The notes under the pieces are model-generated. The model made no database searches and had not been told where the DNA came from. It was given only the letters and a program-made list of their open reading frames with translations. A stretch of DNA of 64,000 bases, taken from positions 1,302,001 to 1,366,000 of the forward strand of contig NZ_JAKRNM010000001.1 of assembly GCF_022346995.1 (NCBI RefSeq), read 5' to 3'. This document shows, one piece after another, positions 36,039 through 44,783 of the stretch. The DNA comes from Paenibacillus sp. ACRRY. GTDB taxonomy: Bacteria > Bacillota > Bacilli > Paenibacillales > Paenibacillaceae. Every line of letters starts with the position of its first letter. Positions within the stretch are counted from its first letter, which is position 1. The position numbers and the translations under genes are program-made.

Positions 36039-36935
36039 ATGCTAACCGAACAACAGATTCAAGGTATTTATGTACCGGTAATCACCCCTTTTACGAAGGA
36101 TAATCAGCTCGATATCCCTTCCTTTCGGAACTACATCACACATATGGCGAATAGCGGAATTCATGGTTTGGTTATTAACGGCACTACTGGAGAGTCACCT
36201 ACGGTTTCATGGGATGAAGTGGAGCAGCTCGTTCAAGTCACGAAGGAAACCTTGCAAAGCATAAATAAAACGATACCTATCGTCGTTGGGACCGGAACCA
36301 ACGATACAGCATCAACGGTTAAACGAACACAAATGGCTGGTGAACTCGGTGCGGACGCCGTTCTTGTGGTAACTCCCTACTACAACAGACCAACAGAGGA
36401 AGGCATTTTTGAACATTTCCGAGTGACTGCCGAAGCGGGAGTACCCATTATTGTATACGAAATCCCTGCACGCACGGGTGTCCGTGTCTCGGTGGATACG
36501 ATGAAAAGAATCATGAACTTAGACGGGGTTATTGGCCTTAAGGACAGCACCAACGGCGTGGAATTAATGTCGGAACTGGTACGAAGCGGATCCAAACCTA
36601 TCCTGTGCGGGGATGATGCATTCTTTTACGACATGATAAGTAAAGGTGCTGCTGGTGGCATGCTGGCATCTGCCAATATTAACACGGAGCAATTCATTGA
36701 GGTGTATGATCGCTTCATCGCTGGAGACAAGGATGGCTCGCTCGAGCTGTTCAATGAGCTCGCTCCTTTTATTGACCACCTCTTTGCAGAGCCGGCTCCT
36801 GCCATGCTCAAATGGCTGCTTGTCAATCAAGGAATCATTACTTCCGATCAACTGCGCCTGCCGCTCATGCCGGCATCTGATCAATTAAAAGCCAAAATGG
36901 ATCAATACACGGTGAGCAGTAACGTAGTAGGTTAA
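36039..36935 (+). CDS. dapA: DapA-family aldolase (4-hydroxy-tetrahydrodipicolinate synthase or relative)
   Basis: A 298-residue TIM-barrel lyase. Visible residues of the family: NGTTGESPT (Thr 49-50), Tyr in VYEIPARTG (about Y140), R145 (DapA-type Arg) and the Schiff-base Lys in VIGLKDSTN (about K168). The Arg and Thr pair favour DHDPS (pyruvate plus aspartate semialdehyde) over N-acetylneuraminate lyase, but the divergent LysR suggests a regulated, possibly catabolic or secondary role. TGGAGG precedes ATG 36039. A perfect palindromic terminator follows. Confidence 0.78.
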   Translation: MLTEQQIQGIYVPVITPFTKDNQLDIPSFRNYITHMANSGIHGLVINGTTGESPTVSWDEVEQLVQVTKETLQSINKTIPIVVGTGTNDTASTVKRTQMAGELGADAVLVVTPYYNRPTEEGIFEHFRVTAEAGVPIIVYEIPARTGVRVSVDTMKRIMNLDGVIGLKDSTNGVELMSELVRSGSKPILCGDDAFFYDMISKGAAGGMLASANINTEQFIEVYDRFIAGDKDGSLELFNELAPFIDHLFAEPAPAMLKWLLVNQGIITSDQLRLPLMPASDQLKAKMDQYTVSSNVVG

Positions 36936-36967
36936 ACCTTATAATTAAACGTCCATGCATAGACAAC

Positions 36968-36992
36968 AAAAGCCGCAGATCTGCGGCTTTTT
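36968..36992 (+). terminator. Terminator of the dapA-like gene
   Basis: AAAAGCCGCAGA / TCTGCGGCTTTT palindrome with T tract. Confidence 0.9.
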
Positions 36993-37058
36993 CAATATGC
37001 TTCATCATGAAATTCTAAATACAAGAACTAGCCGAATTCGTAATCATCACCTACGTTC

Positions 37059-37625
37059 TTACTTCGCAACAAAGCCATGATAAAAAGTATCCACCACGAG
37101 TGCCGCTGCCGACTTTCTGGCAATATCGCCACTGATGACCTGCTGCCAGGTAAGAAACAAAATGGAATACAGTACATCGACAATCCAGTTCTTATCCACA
37201 TTTTGACGAAAGTACCCTTTTTGCTGCAGCAGACCGACTACATGCAATATGGGTTCTCGCAACTTCAGATCGGCCCCCTCGATCTCAGGATTGTAGTGAA
37301 TGGTTGCATCATGGGTTAGAAAATAGATTTTATCCCCTAACGGAATAAGTGCTTCGATGAGCTCCGGTATGTACTTCTCACAGTTCTCTTCATCCAGTTG
37401 GATATTCTGCATCGCCTGATTAACAACCTCAATGGCACGTAATCCCAGATACACCATCAGCTGCTCCCGGCTCTCGACGTATCGATGCAATGTAGCAATG
37501 CCGATATTGGCCGACTCGGCAATTTCATTCATGGACGCATTCGGTTTCTCAATCAGCAGCTTGGTAGCTTCATCCAGAATGCTGTTTAGCCTCGTTTGTT
37601 TAATGGAGGTCATTTCTTTTTTCAT
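37059..37625 (-). CDS. TetR-family transcriptional regulator
   Basis: A 188-residue regulator; HTH ASMNEIAESANIGIATLHRYVESREQLMVYLG near the N terminus (Ala-Asn turn, conserved His/Tyr in the recognition helix), then a helical ligand domain. The target is not adjacent in an obvious way; the next gene on the same strand side (37838) is a large membrane protein with its own terminator. AAAGGTG precedes ATG 37625. Confidence 0.85.
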   Translation of the reverse strand: MKKEMTSIKQTRLNSILDEATKLLIEKPNASMNEIAESANIGIATLHRYVESREQLMVYLGLRAIEVVNQAMQNIQLDEENCEKYIPELIEALIPLGDKIYFLTHDATIHYNPEIEGADLKLREPILHVVGLLQQKGYFRQNVDKNWIVDVLYSILFLTWQQVISGDIARKSAAALVVDTFYHGFVAK

Positions 37626-37775
37626 TATCGTTCACACCTTTTGGAGAGATTCAAGATTCATTCAATCCAATGATTCAATTATCTCTCATATGATCGTCAT
37701 ATCTACATGGCATTATAACACAAGCATCTTCTATGGTGGTGTGTTCAGGGTAACCAGGTATCCCATGAAGACAAA

Positions 37776-37816
37776 AGTAAAAACGAACCCAGAGTCCTAG
37801 TAAGGATCTGAGTTCG
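37776..37816 (-). terminator. Terminator of the large membrane protein gene
   Basis: CGAACCCAGAGTCCT pairs imperfectly with AGGATCTGAGTTCG (37784-37798, 37803-37816); followed by T-rich tract on the minus strand. Confidence 0.7.
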
Positions 37817-37837
37817 TCACATACCGCTGCAGAAATG

Positions 37838-40102
37838 CTATTCATTTGATGAATAATTTAGTATAAGGGCTTCACGTGTCTGTTCATCATAACGGATCCA
37901 GAGCTCATCGCCGATCTCTACACCGAATACAGGGTCTATCGACTGATAAATTTCATAGCTCTGTCCACCTCGATCTACAGTAATCAGCGCCAAGGGGCGC
38001 TCGCCGGCTGTGATTCCTTCATACGTGACAGAGCGAATCGTTGCCGCACCCTGTTTGCCTTTCGCTAAACGAAGCTCACGCTCATAATCTTCACGTTTCA
38101 TATGCATTGGAATCCGCGTGCCGTTCTGAACAATAGTCCCCGATGGTACGAACAGGCTGTTTGTTTTGCGGATGCTGTCCTCACCACTTGTTATGATCAA
38201 ATCCATGATCAGCAGTTCCCGATCCAGAAACTCTGTCTCCTTCTTCTCGATTCGGACAACTTCAGCTTCCAATGGTAATTGATCGGTGAGTTCGGAAGTA
38301 CCCACGCCATAAGACTGAAGGCGAACCTGGCCTCCAGCCATAATCAACGTTGCAGCGGTCCCTTCACGGTAGTTGAAGCCTGGGGGCTGCACAACCGGCA
38401 CCTCGTATTCTTCTTCATCCGCTGTAAAATGGAGCAGGAGGACCTTGCCGCGATTGAGGAATCCATAATGATCAATACGTTCAAGAACAGCATGATGTAT
38501 GGTTGATGGCATCTGGGCCTGTACATCCTCATCGGATATCAACATGGCCTTGTCCTTTTCCCGATTATAGCTGATAACTACCTGATCGCCGATACGATTA
38601 ACATTCAGGAGAGAGATCACCTTTTTGAGTTCAACCTCCTTCCGTTCACCATCCACCTCGAAACGAATTTTGAAGCGAACCAGCGGCTGATTGTTGACGT
38701 AGGTGCCTGTCTCTGCCATCTCCATGATCGTACCATTCAACAGTTCACCCTCGTTAATCAGCTGTGTTCGCCTTTTAAATATTAGTGGCAGGACGAACTG
38801 TGGCACGATGATTACTAACAGCGGAATGGCGAGCCAAACTGCCCAGTTGAGGACAAGCCCCCCCCCATCACCAATATGACCTAGGAAACCACGGAAGGAT
38901 AACTGTCCTTCATTCGCTGTTCTGATCCATTCGAGCATCTGATCCTTCGTCTGAATATGGACTAGTCCTGTCTCCACGTTCATGGCGCCTGCCACTTGTT
39001 CGCCGCCCGAGTAATAGAGCGTATCATCTTCAAGAGCTTTGTAAAATTCAACCTCCGTGTTCTTCAGATCCTCATATGTTAATTGCCCCACCATTGCTCC
39101 TACATCCATGAAAGACTTTTTCTTATCATTGTAGATATAACCGCGAACTTCACCTTGTTTCTCATCCTCCATGGAAGATCCAACAATGAAAATCTCCTGG
39201 TCATTCAATAAGAATACACTCGCTTGGTATACCGGTTTGGGAGTGTTAACGACAGATCCCCACTCATTCGTTTTGGCATTATAGAAACGGACTTGTTTGG
39301 GATTGGAATCCTGGGCGCGAACCAACCGGGTGTATTCAATGCCGAATGATTCGGCAAACGTATTGGAAGCCTGTTCCTGTGCAAGGAAAATACCTACATC
39401 CTCAGTCTGGACCTTCACAGCCGGAAGTCCATCCTGTTGAAGAATTCCACTCACATAGGCCCTTTGGCCATGTTCAAGTACGACTTCAAATAAAGGAACA
39501 GGTAGTTCGTTTTTGAAGCTCCCGTCTACATCAGAGATACTATCCGGATCCGACGGAAGTACATCTGGACTATTAAGAATCTCTAGTTTTACTTCTGCGT
39601 CCCTGACCTCTGCAAGGTATGTCGTTGAACCTGATGTTTCTCCATTCACAATGAGCCTGCCACGCCATGCATGTAAACCTGCCCAAGGAGTATCGAGCTG
39701 CATTGTACTTCGGGCTAATTCTGTCACTTCTCCCGTATCCCGTACGTGAGTCAGCTGTAAGCTCTGACTGCTATCTAATGTTGGGATGATCACACCGTTA
39801 TTCTGATATGTAGTTGCTGCTAATGGACCTTGTGAATTGGCACGGATCATTTGTTCTTTGATCAGGTTTCCCGTGTTAGCCTCATATAGGTGGAGCCTCG
39901 AATACTCGCCGTCCATTTCATCCGTTAAAGCTACAATTTTGTTCCCCCCATCAAGATAATACATGCCTGTCAGATTGGAGTATTGATCTTGGACTCTCAT
40001 AACCCCACCTCGATAATCATTCCAGATCTGTACAGTTAAGATCATCGCAGGAACAAAAAATACGAGAATTGTAAACGGAATTCTATTCTTCTTCTTTTTC
40101 AA
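37838..40102 (-). CDS. Two-TM receptor-like membrane protein with four repeated cytoplasmic beta modules
   Basis: About 754 residues. TM1 about 9-26, an extracellular region of about 390 residues with no motif I know, TM2 about 418-442 (AVWLAIPLLVIIVPQFVLPLIF), then about 310 cytoplasmic residues. That last part reads as four similar beta-rich units at about 457-523, 538-597, 612-672 and 687-750, each with an A-I/V-x-x-I-x start, a GG/DG beta turn, a Tyr-Glu or Arg-Lys-Glu strand and a GD-type strand near the end. The same unit forms the small protein at 43367-43759. Start: AAAGGGGGAGG lies four bases before TTG 40102; the frame continues to 40132. Function unknown. Confidence 0.8.
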   Translation of the reverse strand: MKKKKNRIPFTILVFFVPAMILTVQIWNDYRGGVMRVQDQYSNLTGMYYLDGGNKIVALTDEMDGEYSRLHLYEANTGNLIKEQMIRANSQGPLAATTYQNNGVIIPTLDSSQSLQLTHVRDTGEVTELARSTMQLDTPWAGLHAWRGRLIVNGETSGSTTYLAEVRDAEVKLEILNSPDVLPSDPDSISDVDGSFKNELPVPLFEVVLEHGQRAYVSGILQQDGLPAVKVQTEDVGIFLAQEQASNTFAESFGIEYTRLVRAQDSNPKQVRFYNAKTNEWGSVVNTPKPVYQASVFLLNDQEIFIVGSSMEDEKQGEVRGYIYNDKKKSFMDVGAMVGQLTYEDLKNTEVEFYKALEDDTLYYSGGEQVAGAMNVETGLVHIQTKDQMLEWIRTANEGQLSFRGFLGHIGDGGGLVLNWAVWLAIPLLVIIVPQFVLPLIFKRRTQLINEGELLNGTIMEMAETGTYVNNQPLVRFKIRFEVDGERKEVELKKVISLLNVNRIGDQVVISYNREKDKAMLISDEDVQAQMPSTIHHAVLERIDHYGFLNRGKVLLLHFTADEEEYEVPVVQPPGFNYREGTAATLIMAGGQVRLQSYGVGTSELTDQLPLEAEVVRIEKKETEFLDRELLIMDLIITSGEDSIRKTNSLFVPSGTIVQNGTRIPMHMKREDYERELRLAKGKQGAATIRSVTYEGITAGERPLALITVDRGGQSYEIYQSIDPVFGVEIGDELWIRYDEQTREALILNYSSNE

Positions 40103-40181
40103 AAAACCTCCCCCTTTCGCACATCTAAACATTATTAATAATTTTCATGTTATAAGCAACTTTTTTAAAATTCAGAAAATG

Positions 40182-40206
40182 AAAAAAGCCGCGAATATCG
40201 CGACTT
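40182..40206 (-). terminator. Terminator of the malic enzyme/AEC operon
   Basis: AAGCCGCGA / TCGCGACTT stem with six T on the minus strand (40182-40187). Confidence 0.8.
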
Positions 40207-40214
40207 CTTCTGAA

Positions 40215-41177
40215 TCATACCAATATGGAAATGAGGATCGGCAGTGAGATCAGTGACAGCACGGAGCTCATGACAAAGGATGATGCCGTCTCAACCTCAA
40301 GTGTATCGAACCTCGATGCAATCATCGCAGCTACGGCTGAACCTGGAAAGGATACAAGCAGGATGACCATAGTCATGTCGGTGGATGATAATCCCATTAA
40401 CAATGCAAACATATACGTAAATAACGGCAGAGCAATCACTTTCAACAGCGAAATGCTGATGGCATTCAGGCTGAATTTGATCCGGTTAATACCCACCGTT
40501 ACCCCGATTGCAAACAAGGCTGCTCCGGATGTAATGCTACCGATCTGATCAAAGGAGCTTTGCAGCAGCTGAGGTGACTGGAAGCCAACAAGTGTCAGGA
40601 TTACACCCAGAAGCGGAATGCAGGCAAGCGGTTCTTTCAGACCATGGATGATGGAATGGACTGTAAGTTTAAACAAGCTCTCGCCATGACCACTCTGCTT
40701 GCCCTCTTCCGTTTTCTTCCCCACAGAACTGACAATGGTCGCAATTGGATCAAGCAGCGCATTAACTACAATGCCCGTAATTGCAATTGGAATGGTGACT
40801 TCAGCGGCACCGAACAGGTTACCCAAAACCGGAATCCCCATAAATGCAAACGAAGGTTGAGTAGCATTCAACGAAAAGATCGATGACTGGCTAAGGTTTA
40901 CTTTGAAAATGAAACGCATCACCAACAGTAGTACAACATAGAAGCCGATGATTCCCAGGAATATGGTCATGAAGAATGGCCACTTATCAATCAGGGTCTC
41001 TTTTTTTGTCGTTGTGATACCAATGAACAAATGTGCCGGCAGCGCAAACTTGGTCACTAGTGTATTCAGGCCTTTGGAGGATGCGGAGTTAAATACTTTG
41101 AAGTAGCCTCCAAAAAAACCGAGTAAAATTACAAAAAATATAGGGATTAATATAATGAAAATGTCACTTACTGACAT
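40215..41177 (-). CDS. AEC-family (auxin efflux carrier-like) transporter, probable malate permease
   Basis: A 320-residue membrane protein with about 10 helices and the AEC pattern: IPIFFVILLGFFGGYFKVF, NATQPSFAFMGIPVLGNLFG and FPGSAVAAMIA near the end. It is the downstream gene of the malic enzyme operon, as B. subtilis ywkB follows the malic enzyme ywkA and as malolactic clusters carry MleP; malate or lactate/malate transport is therefore likely. ATG 41177 is ten bases after GGAGG; the longer TTG start 41186 is too close to it. Confidence 0.85.
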   Translation of the reverse strand: MSVSDIFIILIPIFFVILLGFFGGYFKVFNSASSKGLNTLVTKFALPAHLFIGITTTKKETLIDKWPFFMTIFLGIIGFYVVLLLVMRFIFKVNLSQSSIFSLNATQPSFAFMGIPVLGNLFGAAEVTIPIAITGIVVNALLDPIATIVSSVGKKTEEGKQSGHGESLFKLTVHSIIHGLKEPLACIPLLGVILTLVGFQSPQLLQSSFDQIGSITSGAALFAIGVTVGINRIKFSLNAISISLLKVIALPLFTYMFALLMGLSSTDMTMVILLVSFPGSAVAAMIASRFDTLEVETASSFVMSSVLSLISLPILISILV

Positions 41178-41280
41178 GTTGGTCAAACCTCCATTTATGA
41201 TCTGAGCATTTGCAACAATTCAACAAATGACAATAATTTTGATCATGTGATATGTTATTTTCAATTTTGGACACAGCCAA

Positions 41281-41310
41281 GGAATACCTGTACGCATGGA
41301 CAGGTATTCC
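41281..41310 (-). repeat. Intercistronic hairpin between malic enzyme and transporter genes
   Basis: GGAATACCTGT (41281-41291) and ACAGGTATTCC (41300-41310) form a perfect 11-bp stem. There is no U-tract. It may give differential mRNA stability or partial attenuation between maeA and the permease. Confidence 0.55.
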
Positions 41311-41359
41311 CTTCGGTGTGACGTATTGTCATATTAAAACCATTGCGTGTTTACGTTTA

Positions 41360-43060
41360 TTAAACTGCTGCAAGGATAGGTCTGTATACAGGATGCCACA
41401 TGGCTTCCTTAATGGCCTCTTCCACGTTTTCAAGTTCCCGGCGGGCGACGCCGTCTTCTATTGCTGCTTTGGCTACAGCAACTGCCACTTTGTAAGAAAC
41501 ATTCTGCAATTCTTTCACTCTTGGCAGCAGTGGTGCTCCTGGTTCAGAAGAATCCACTGCACCAGCAACCGCGATCGCCGCTGCTGTAAACATATTTTTC
41601 GTAAATTTCGAAGCTTTGGATACAATAGCTCCCAGTCCCAGACCAGGGAAAACAAACGCATTGTTGGATTGACCGATCTCAAACTGGATGTCATTATACA
41701 TTACGGGTTCAAATGGGCTTCCTGTCGCGATCAATGCTTTGCCATCTGTCCATTCAATTAGGCTTTTCGGAGCTGCTTCGGCAAGGGATGTTGGATTGGA
41801 CATCGGCATAATGATTGGACGTTCCACATGCTTCGCCATTTCCTTAACAACCTGTTCATTGAAGGCACCTGTAACACCAGATGTACCGATAAGAATGGTC
41901 GGTTTAATACGGCTAACAGCTTCAAGCAGATTTACCTGACCCTGTTCATCCCGATTCCAATCCTGGATTTCCTCCGCTTGACGTACATATGGCTTCTGGA
42001 ATTCAAACAATCCCTCGATCTCGTCCGTCAAGATACCACGATAATCGAACGCCCAGAAACGATTCTCTGCTTCTTCCTGTGTAAGTCCTTCTTCCATCAT
42101 GGCATCTCTGATTTGATCCGCATTACCAATACCGGCAGCCCCTGGGCCAAATACAAGCACACGATGCTCACGAAGAGGTACACCCGTAACTTGAACACCT
42201 GACATCACAGCAGCAAGTGTGACTGCACCCGTTCCTTGAATATCATCATTGAAGGTGAGCAGCTCTTCTCCATATGTATGGATGATATTTCTGGCATTTA
42301 CGCTGCCCATGTCTTCCCAGTGAAGCAGAACGTCCGGGAACCATTTGGTCGTTTCCTTCACAAAAGCTTCAATAAACTGATCATACTTCTCACCGCGGAT
42401 ACGTTCATGACGATTTCCCACATATAATGGATCATTCAGCAATGTAGGATTGTTGGTTCCCACATCAAGTACCACTGGAAGCACTCGGCTTGGGTCAACC
42501 CCTACGGCAGCGGTGTACACCGCCAGTTTACCGATAGCAATGTTAATTCCGCCTACACCCCAGTCTCCGATGCCAAGGATGCTTTCCGAGTCGGTTACCA
42601 CAATGAGATCCACGTCTCCAGCTTGCAGACCGCTGTTCCGGAATGCCTCCTCCAGGCCGTCCATATCGTTAATGGATAGATACACTCCGCCAGGTCTGTG
42701 GTATTGATGGCTATATTCCTGAATCGCTTGCCCGACCGTAGGTGTATATACAATCGGCAGCATTTCACTAAGATGTTCTTTTAATAAACGATAAAAAAGG
42801 ACAATGTTTCGGTTGAACAAGTCATTCAGCATGATGCTTTTGCGCAAATTATCAGATTCATTTTGCAGCTGCTGGTATACCCGGCTCACCTGTTCTTCAA
42901 TATTTAATACCATTGGCGGCAAAATGCCGTTCAGGTTAAGTTCTTTTCTCTCTTCTTCGGTAAAGGCAATACCCTTGTTCAGCATTGGATTGGATAGAAC
43001 ATCTTTACCTCTTAATTGTGTTTTCAGATTCCCGCTCGAATCAACAAAAAATGTGTTCAT
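41360..43060 (-). CDS. maeA: NAD-dependent malic enzyme (MaeA/malolactic-type)
   Basis: A 566-residue enzyme of the long malic family: [23 protein letters not shown] (tyrosine general base), [36 protein letters not shown] (metal-binding Asp), FGPGAAGIG dinucleotide fold, [10 protein letters not shown]. It decarboxylates malate to pyruvate, or to lactate in malolactic relatives; which one is undecided from sequence. GAAGG lies before ATG 43060. It is the first gene of an operon with an AEC transporter. Confidence 0.9.
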   Translation of the reverse strand: MNTFFVDSSGNLKTQLRGKDVLSNPMLNKGIAFTEEERKELNLNGILPPMVLNIEEQVSRVYQQLQNESDNLRKSIMLNDLFNRNIVLFYRLLKEHLSEMLPIVYTPTVGQAIQEYSHQYHRPGGVYLSINDMDGLEEAFRNSGLQAGDVDLIVVTDSESILGIGDWGVGGINIAIGKLAVYTAAVGVDPSRVLPVVLDVGTNNPTLLNDPLYVGNRHERIRGEKYDQFIEAFVKETTKWFPDVLLHWEDMGSVNARNIIHTYGEELLTFNDDIQGTGAVTLAAVMSGVQVTGVPLREHRVLVFGPGAAGIGNADQIRDAMMEEGLTQEEAENRFWAFDYRGILTDEIEGLFEFQKPYVRQAEEIQDWNRDEQGQVNLLEAVSRIKPTILIGTSGVTGAFNEQVVKEMAKHVERPIIMPMSNPTSLAEAAPKSLIEWTDGKALIATGSPFEPVMYNDIQFEIGQSNNAFVFPGLGLGAIVSKASKFTKNMFTAAAIAVAGAVDSSEPGAPLLPRVKELQNVSYKVAVAVAKAAIEDGVARRELENVEEAIKEAMWHPVYRPILAAV

Positions 43061-43111
43061 TACTAATAGCCTTCTTTCATGATGTCTCTTTAGTTTCTTT
43101 TTTACACTAGG

Positions 43112-43174
43112 TAACTTAAAGTTAGTTGTTAACCTTCCGATGACAATTATATGACTTTTTTTCTTTGATGTAAA
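43112..43174 (-). promoter_or_regulatory. Malic enzyme promoter and putative operator
   Basis: In the 306-base gap 43061-43366 the minus strand shows TTTACA (43169-43174), 17 bases, TATAAT (43146-43151). About 20 bases downstream is TAACTT-A-AAGTTA (43112-43124), a 13-bp perfect palindrome. No other gene was found in the gap; the rest is A/T rich. Confidence 0.6.
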
Positions 43175-43314
43175 CGAAGTTGTGAAACTTTCATGAAAGG
43201 AATTTAGTTACTATTCGATAAATAATATTTATCAATTTATTATTTTTCAAGAAAATCATTTTATAGCATTCTTTGGCTTAAAGATGAGGAATGCTGACAT
43301 GACACAGACATAAG

Positions 43315-43336
43315 AAAAAACCGCATTGCTGCGGTT
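43315..43336 (-). terminator. Terminator of the small membrane protein gene
   Basis: AACCGCA (43319-43325) / TGCGGTT (43330-43336) stem, T tract on the minus strand. Confidence 0.8.
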
Positions 43337-43366
43337 ACAGTAAGAATATTTGTGAGAAATGGAGTG

Positions 43367-43759
43367 TTACGGGATGTAAGCATCCACAACCTCTACCTTT
43401 TTCGCTGCCCCATCCTCTATGTATCTCACATCTATTTCGCTACCTCTCTGAAATTTCGGGACATGAATGATCGGAATATACGTCTTCACAATCGTTTGAA
43501 AGGTCTGACCATCTTCCTGGGTGACTAACAGATCAAGACGCACGCCAGGCCGTCCATCCATGCTGGATGAAGTCTCAGCGATATCCTGGATGATTGCAAT
43601 TGCAGGAGTTCCGAATTTTAGAATCTCCTTTTTGATCTGCATCTTCTCTTGACCCGTACGCATTCTTTTGGTGACATTTAGGACGAGAATCAATCCTGTG
43701 GTCAACCCGAACACAACTATCACTATACCAATGATTATGGTCATTGCTGCTGCTGTCAT
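43367..43759 (-). CDS. Small membrane protein with one beta module of the 37838 type
   Basis: A 130-residue protein with one strong TM helix (TIIIGIVIVVFGLTTGLILVLN, about 7-28) and a cytoplasmic domain of about 90 residues. That domain matches the repeats of the large membrane protein at 37838-40102: a (G)xAxIxxIAET strand start, (N/D)G-x-P-x-VR turn, then a conserved G-spaced strand. AAGGAGG precedes ATG 43759. Function unknown; the shared domain is a direct observation, kinship beyond that is inference. Confidence 0.78.
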   Translation of the reverse strand: MTAAAMTIIIGIVIVVFGLTTGLILVLNVTKRMRTGQEKMQIKKEILKFGTPAIAIIQDIAETSSSMDGRPGVRLDLLVTQEDGQTFQTIVKTYIPIIHVPKFQRGSEIDVRYIEDGAAKKVEVVDAYIP

Positions 43760-43845
43760 TTCGTCCTCCTTAAATGAGACTTCTTACAGATTACTTCAAG
43801 ATTAGATGTGATATTCCTGCAAATGTTTGAAGCAGTCAGCCTTGA

Positions 43846-43863
43846 CCTGGTGTGTACACCAGG
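43846..43863 (+). terminator. Plus-oriented hairpin with U-tract (CCTGGTGT/ACACCAGG)
   Basis: Perfect 8-bp arms with TTTTATT after them on the plus strand. No plus-strand gene lies upstream of it, so it may end an unseen small RNA or be fortuitous. Confidence 0.45.
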
Positions 43864-43904
43864 TTTTATTCAGACTTATCTTTAATTAATTCATAGTTAT
43901 ATGG

Positions 43905-43927
43905 GGCGCTCACAGGAGCGCCTTTTT
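43905..43927 (+). terminator. Plus-oriented hairpin with T5 (GGCGCTC/GAGCGCC)
   Basis: Seven-bp GC-rich stem with ACAG loop and TTTTT on the plus strand only. Lies just past the stop of the minus-strand GT2 gene; on that strand it would lack a U-tract. Confidence 0.5.
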
Positions 43928-43947
43928 ACTTCAATGGATGTTACCCT

Positions 43948-44661
43948 TTAGATTTCCTTGTCTGCGAAAGGACGAAACTGGTCTGTAACGGTGAGTAGTT
44001 TACTACCTTGCAGATAAAATGTATCATCTGCTTTCCACGTATGGCTTTTCTTATTCTGCCTCCGGTGATAGACATAGTTATAGGGTGAGGTCGCATAGGT
44101 TTTGAAGCCCCTCTTCCTGCATTGCCTCAGAAACGTAACATCTTCCCCCACGGAACGGTCGGTGAATCGAACCTTCTTGAGCACTTCTTTTTTGAACAGG
44201 ATCGTGCCCCCCTGCACAAACTCTACGAATTTACTGGCTTCCTTAGGGGATCGGATCAGAAGTTTTTTGGAAGCGCCGAGATATACCAGACAAGAATGTT
44301 TGCCCACGATATCACTTCGGGTCCGTTTTAATGCGCCTACTTGTTCTTTCAGATAATAGGCAGAATAATAATCGTCATCATCAAACTTAGCAATTAACGA
44401 GAAGCGAGCACGTTCAATCCCCGCATTCAAACATTGTCCTAACGAAATTCTCTCAGGAACCTGATATACGTTTATATTGGCATGGCCTCGAACACGGTTT
44501 CGATATGATTCCAGATTCATGCCGTCATGATTCAGAATGATAATTAACTCTTTATTCCGATAATGTTGCCTCTTAAAATTCGTCAGAATATTATCAAAAA
44601 ACTGTGACCGGTTCGTACATACAATAATGGAAACCCCATGTCCACCCTCTTTATTGTTCAA
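43948..44661 (-). CDS. Glycosyltransferase family 2 protein
   Basis: A 237-residue GT2: N-terminal VSIIVCTNRSQFFDNIL, nucleotide-binding KFDDDDYYSAYYL (D-x-D), RSVGEDVTFLRQCRKRGF (ED acceptor motif). No membrane segment. Short single-domain enzymes of this look are common in sporulating Bacilli. Start TTG 44661 has GAGAGG upstream. It follows the BNR gene by about 120 bases, part of the set behind the sigma-K-like promoter. Confidence 0.85.
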   Translation of the reverse strand: MNNKEGGHGVSIIVCTNRSQFFDNILTNFKRQHYRNKELIIILNHDGMNLESYRNRVRGHANINVYQVPERISLGQCLNAGIERARFSLIAKFDDDDYYSAYYLKEQVGALKRTRSDIVGKHSCLVYLGASKKLLIRSPKEASKFVEFVQGGTILFKKEVLKKVRFTDRSVGEDVTFLRQCRKRGFKTYATSPYNYVYHRRQNKKSHTWKADDTFYLQGSKLLTVTDQFRPFADKEI

Positions 44662-44783
44662 GGCTTAACCTCTCTTCTATGAATGATCTTTCATCATATG
44701 TAGAAGAATAGATCGGGTGTAGGCTTAATAGAAAAGAATTATAGATTGAGCCTTGGCTTGTCGCCAAGGCCCTCAAATCATGG

